Assembly (NCBI GenBank): GCA_031380885.1
Contig: JANMXL010000205.1
Location: 1-5,045, forward strand
DNA length: 5,045 nucleotides
Reading direction: 5' to 3'
DNA from: PBB1 sp031380885
GTDB lineage: Bacteria; Pseudomonadota; Gammaproteobacteria; Burkholderiales; Burkholderiaceae_C
Below, in pieces: positions 4,988-5,045 of this stretch. Position numbers and translations under genes: made by a program. Every line of letters starts with the position of its first letter. The stretch's first letter is position 1. The notes beneath the pieces were generated by a model that was given only the letters and a program-made list of their open reading frames with translations, searched no databases and was not told where the DNA came from.

Positions 4988-5045
4988 AATCTTCCCGCAA
5001 ACCATGTGAAAGCATGGGACGCAAAGCCTCCGGCCTACAGCGCAC
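4988..5045 (+). ncRNA. Cyclic-di-GMP-I (GEMM-I) riboswitch, 5' half, cut by the window edge
   Basis: The bases from GCAAACC (4997-5003) onward match the 5' half of the GEMM-I aptamer. CCATGT (5002-5007) pairs with GCATGG (5012-5017) to form a six-base-pair hairpin closed by a GAAA tetraloop (5008-5011), the conserved GNRA loop that docks into the second helix. The hallmark GGACGCAAAGCCTCCGGCC (5017-5035), followed by TA, is the joining segment and start of the second helix. It is the same sequence as in the Vibrio cholerae Vc2 aptamer as I remember it. The 3' half, with its tetraloop receptor and the GTAGGTAGCGGGG-like strand, the expression platform and the controlled gene, all lie beyond base 5045. 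The aptamer binds the second messenger c-di-GMP in the mRNA leader, typically controlling motility, adhesion, pilus or exported-enzyme genes. The exact left boundary is approximate. Confidence 0.9.

Noticed and set aside
4670..5005. 111-codon minus-strand frame
   Set aside because: It is antisense to the VF530 domain and runs into the riboswitch aptamer. No family features are visible.

Overview
This 5,045-base window is GC-rich throughout, with strong G/C preference at third codon positions and long antisense reading frames typical of such DNA. Gene content and protein style suggest a high-GC gammaproteobacterium, perhaps of the Xanthomonadales/Rhodanobacteraceae type. That placement is inferred from recognisable families, not from a database match.

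Layout from left to right. (1) Bases 1-543, minus strand: the N-terminal 181 codons of a ThiO-type FAD-dependent glycine oxidase, running off the left edge. (2) Bases 573-1460, plus strand: a complete thiD (HMP/HMP-phosphate kinase), divergent from thiO with only 29 bp between them. ThiO supplies the thiazole branch and ThiD the pyrimidine branch of thiamine biosynthesis. No TPP riboswitch fits in the gap, and thiD may be transcribed as a leaderless mRNA. (3) Bases 1512-2186, plus strand: an exported TPR-type protein of unknown role, probably co-transcribed with thiD. (4) Bases 4268-2173, minus strand: a two-component operon of the QseB/QseC type, an OmpR-family response regulator followed by its membrane kinase with an ATGA overlap. 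The 3' end of the kinase gene overlaps the TPR gene tail to tail by 14 bp. (5) Bases 4318-4572, plus strand: a decayed internal fragment of a DctA-type dicarboxylate:cation symporter, immediately divergent from the response regulator. (6) Bases 4569-4850, plus strand: a VF530-family (DUF2132) small DNA-binding protein with a likely TTG start that overlaps the stop codon of the dctA remnant. (7) Bases about 4988 to the right edge, plus strand: the 5' half of a cyclic-di-GMP-I (GEMM-I) riboswitch, whose controlled gene lies beyond the window.

The most informative items are the riboswitch, which is not a protein gene and is cut by the window edge, and the dctA relic sandwiched between a sensor-regulator operon and VF530. 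The relic raises the possibility that the two-component system once controlled, or still controls elsewhere, dicarboxylate uptake. I see no insertion sequence, tRNA, rRNA or CRISPR array, and no wholly new multi-gene system. Every stretch longer than 300 bases contains a gene.
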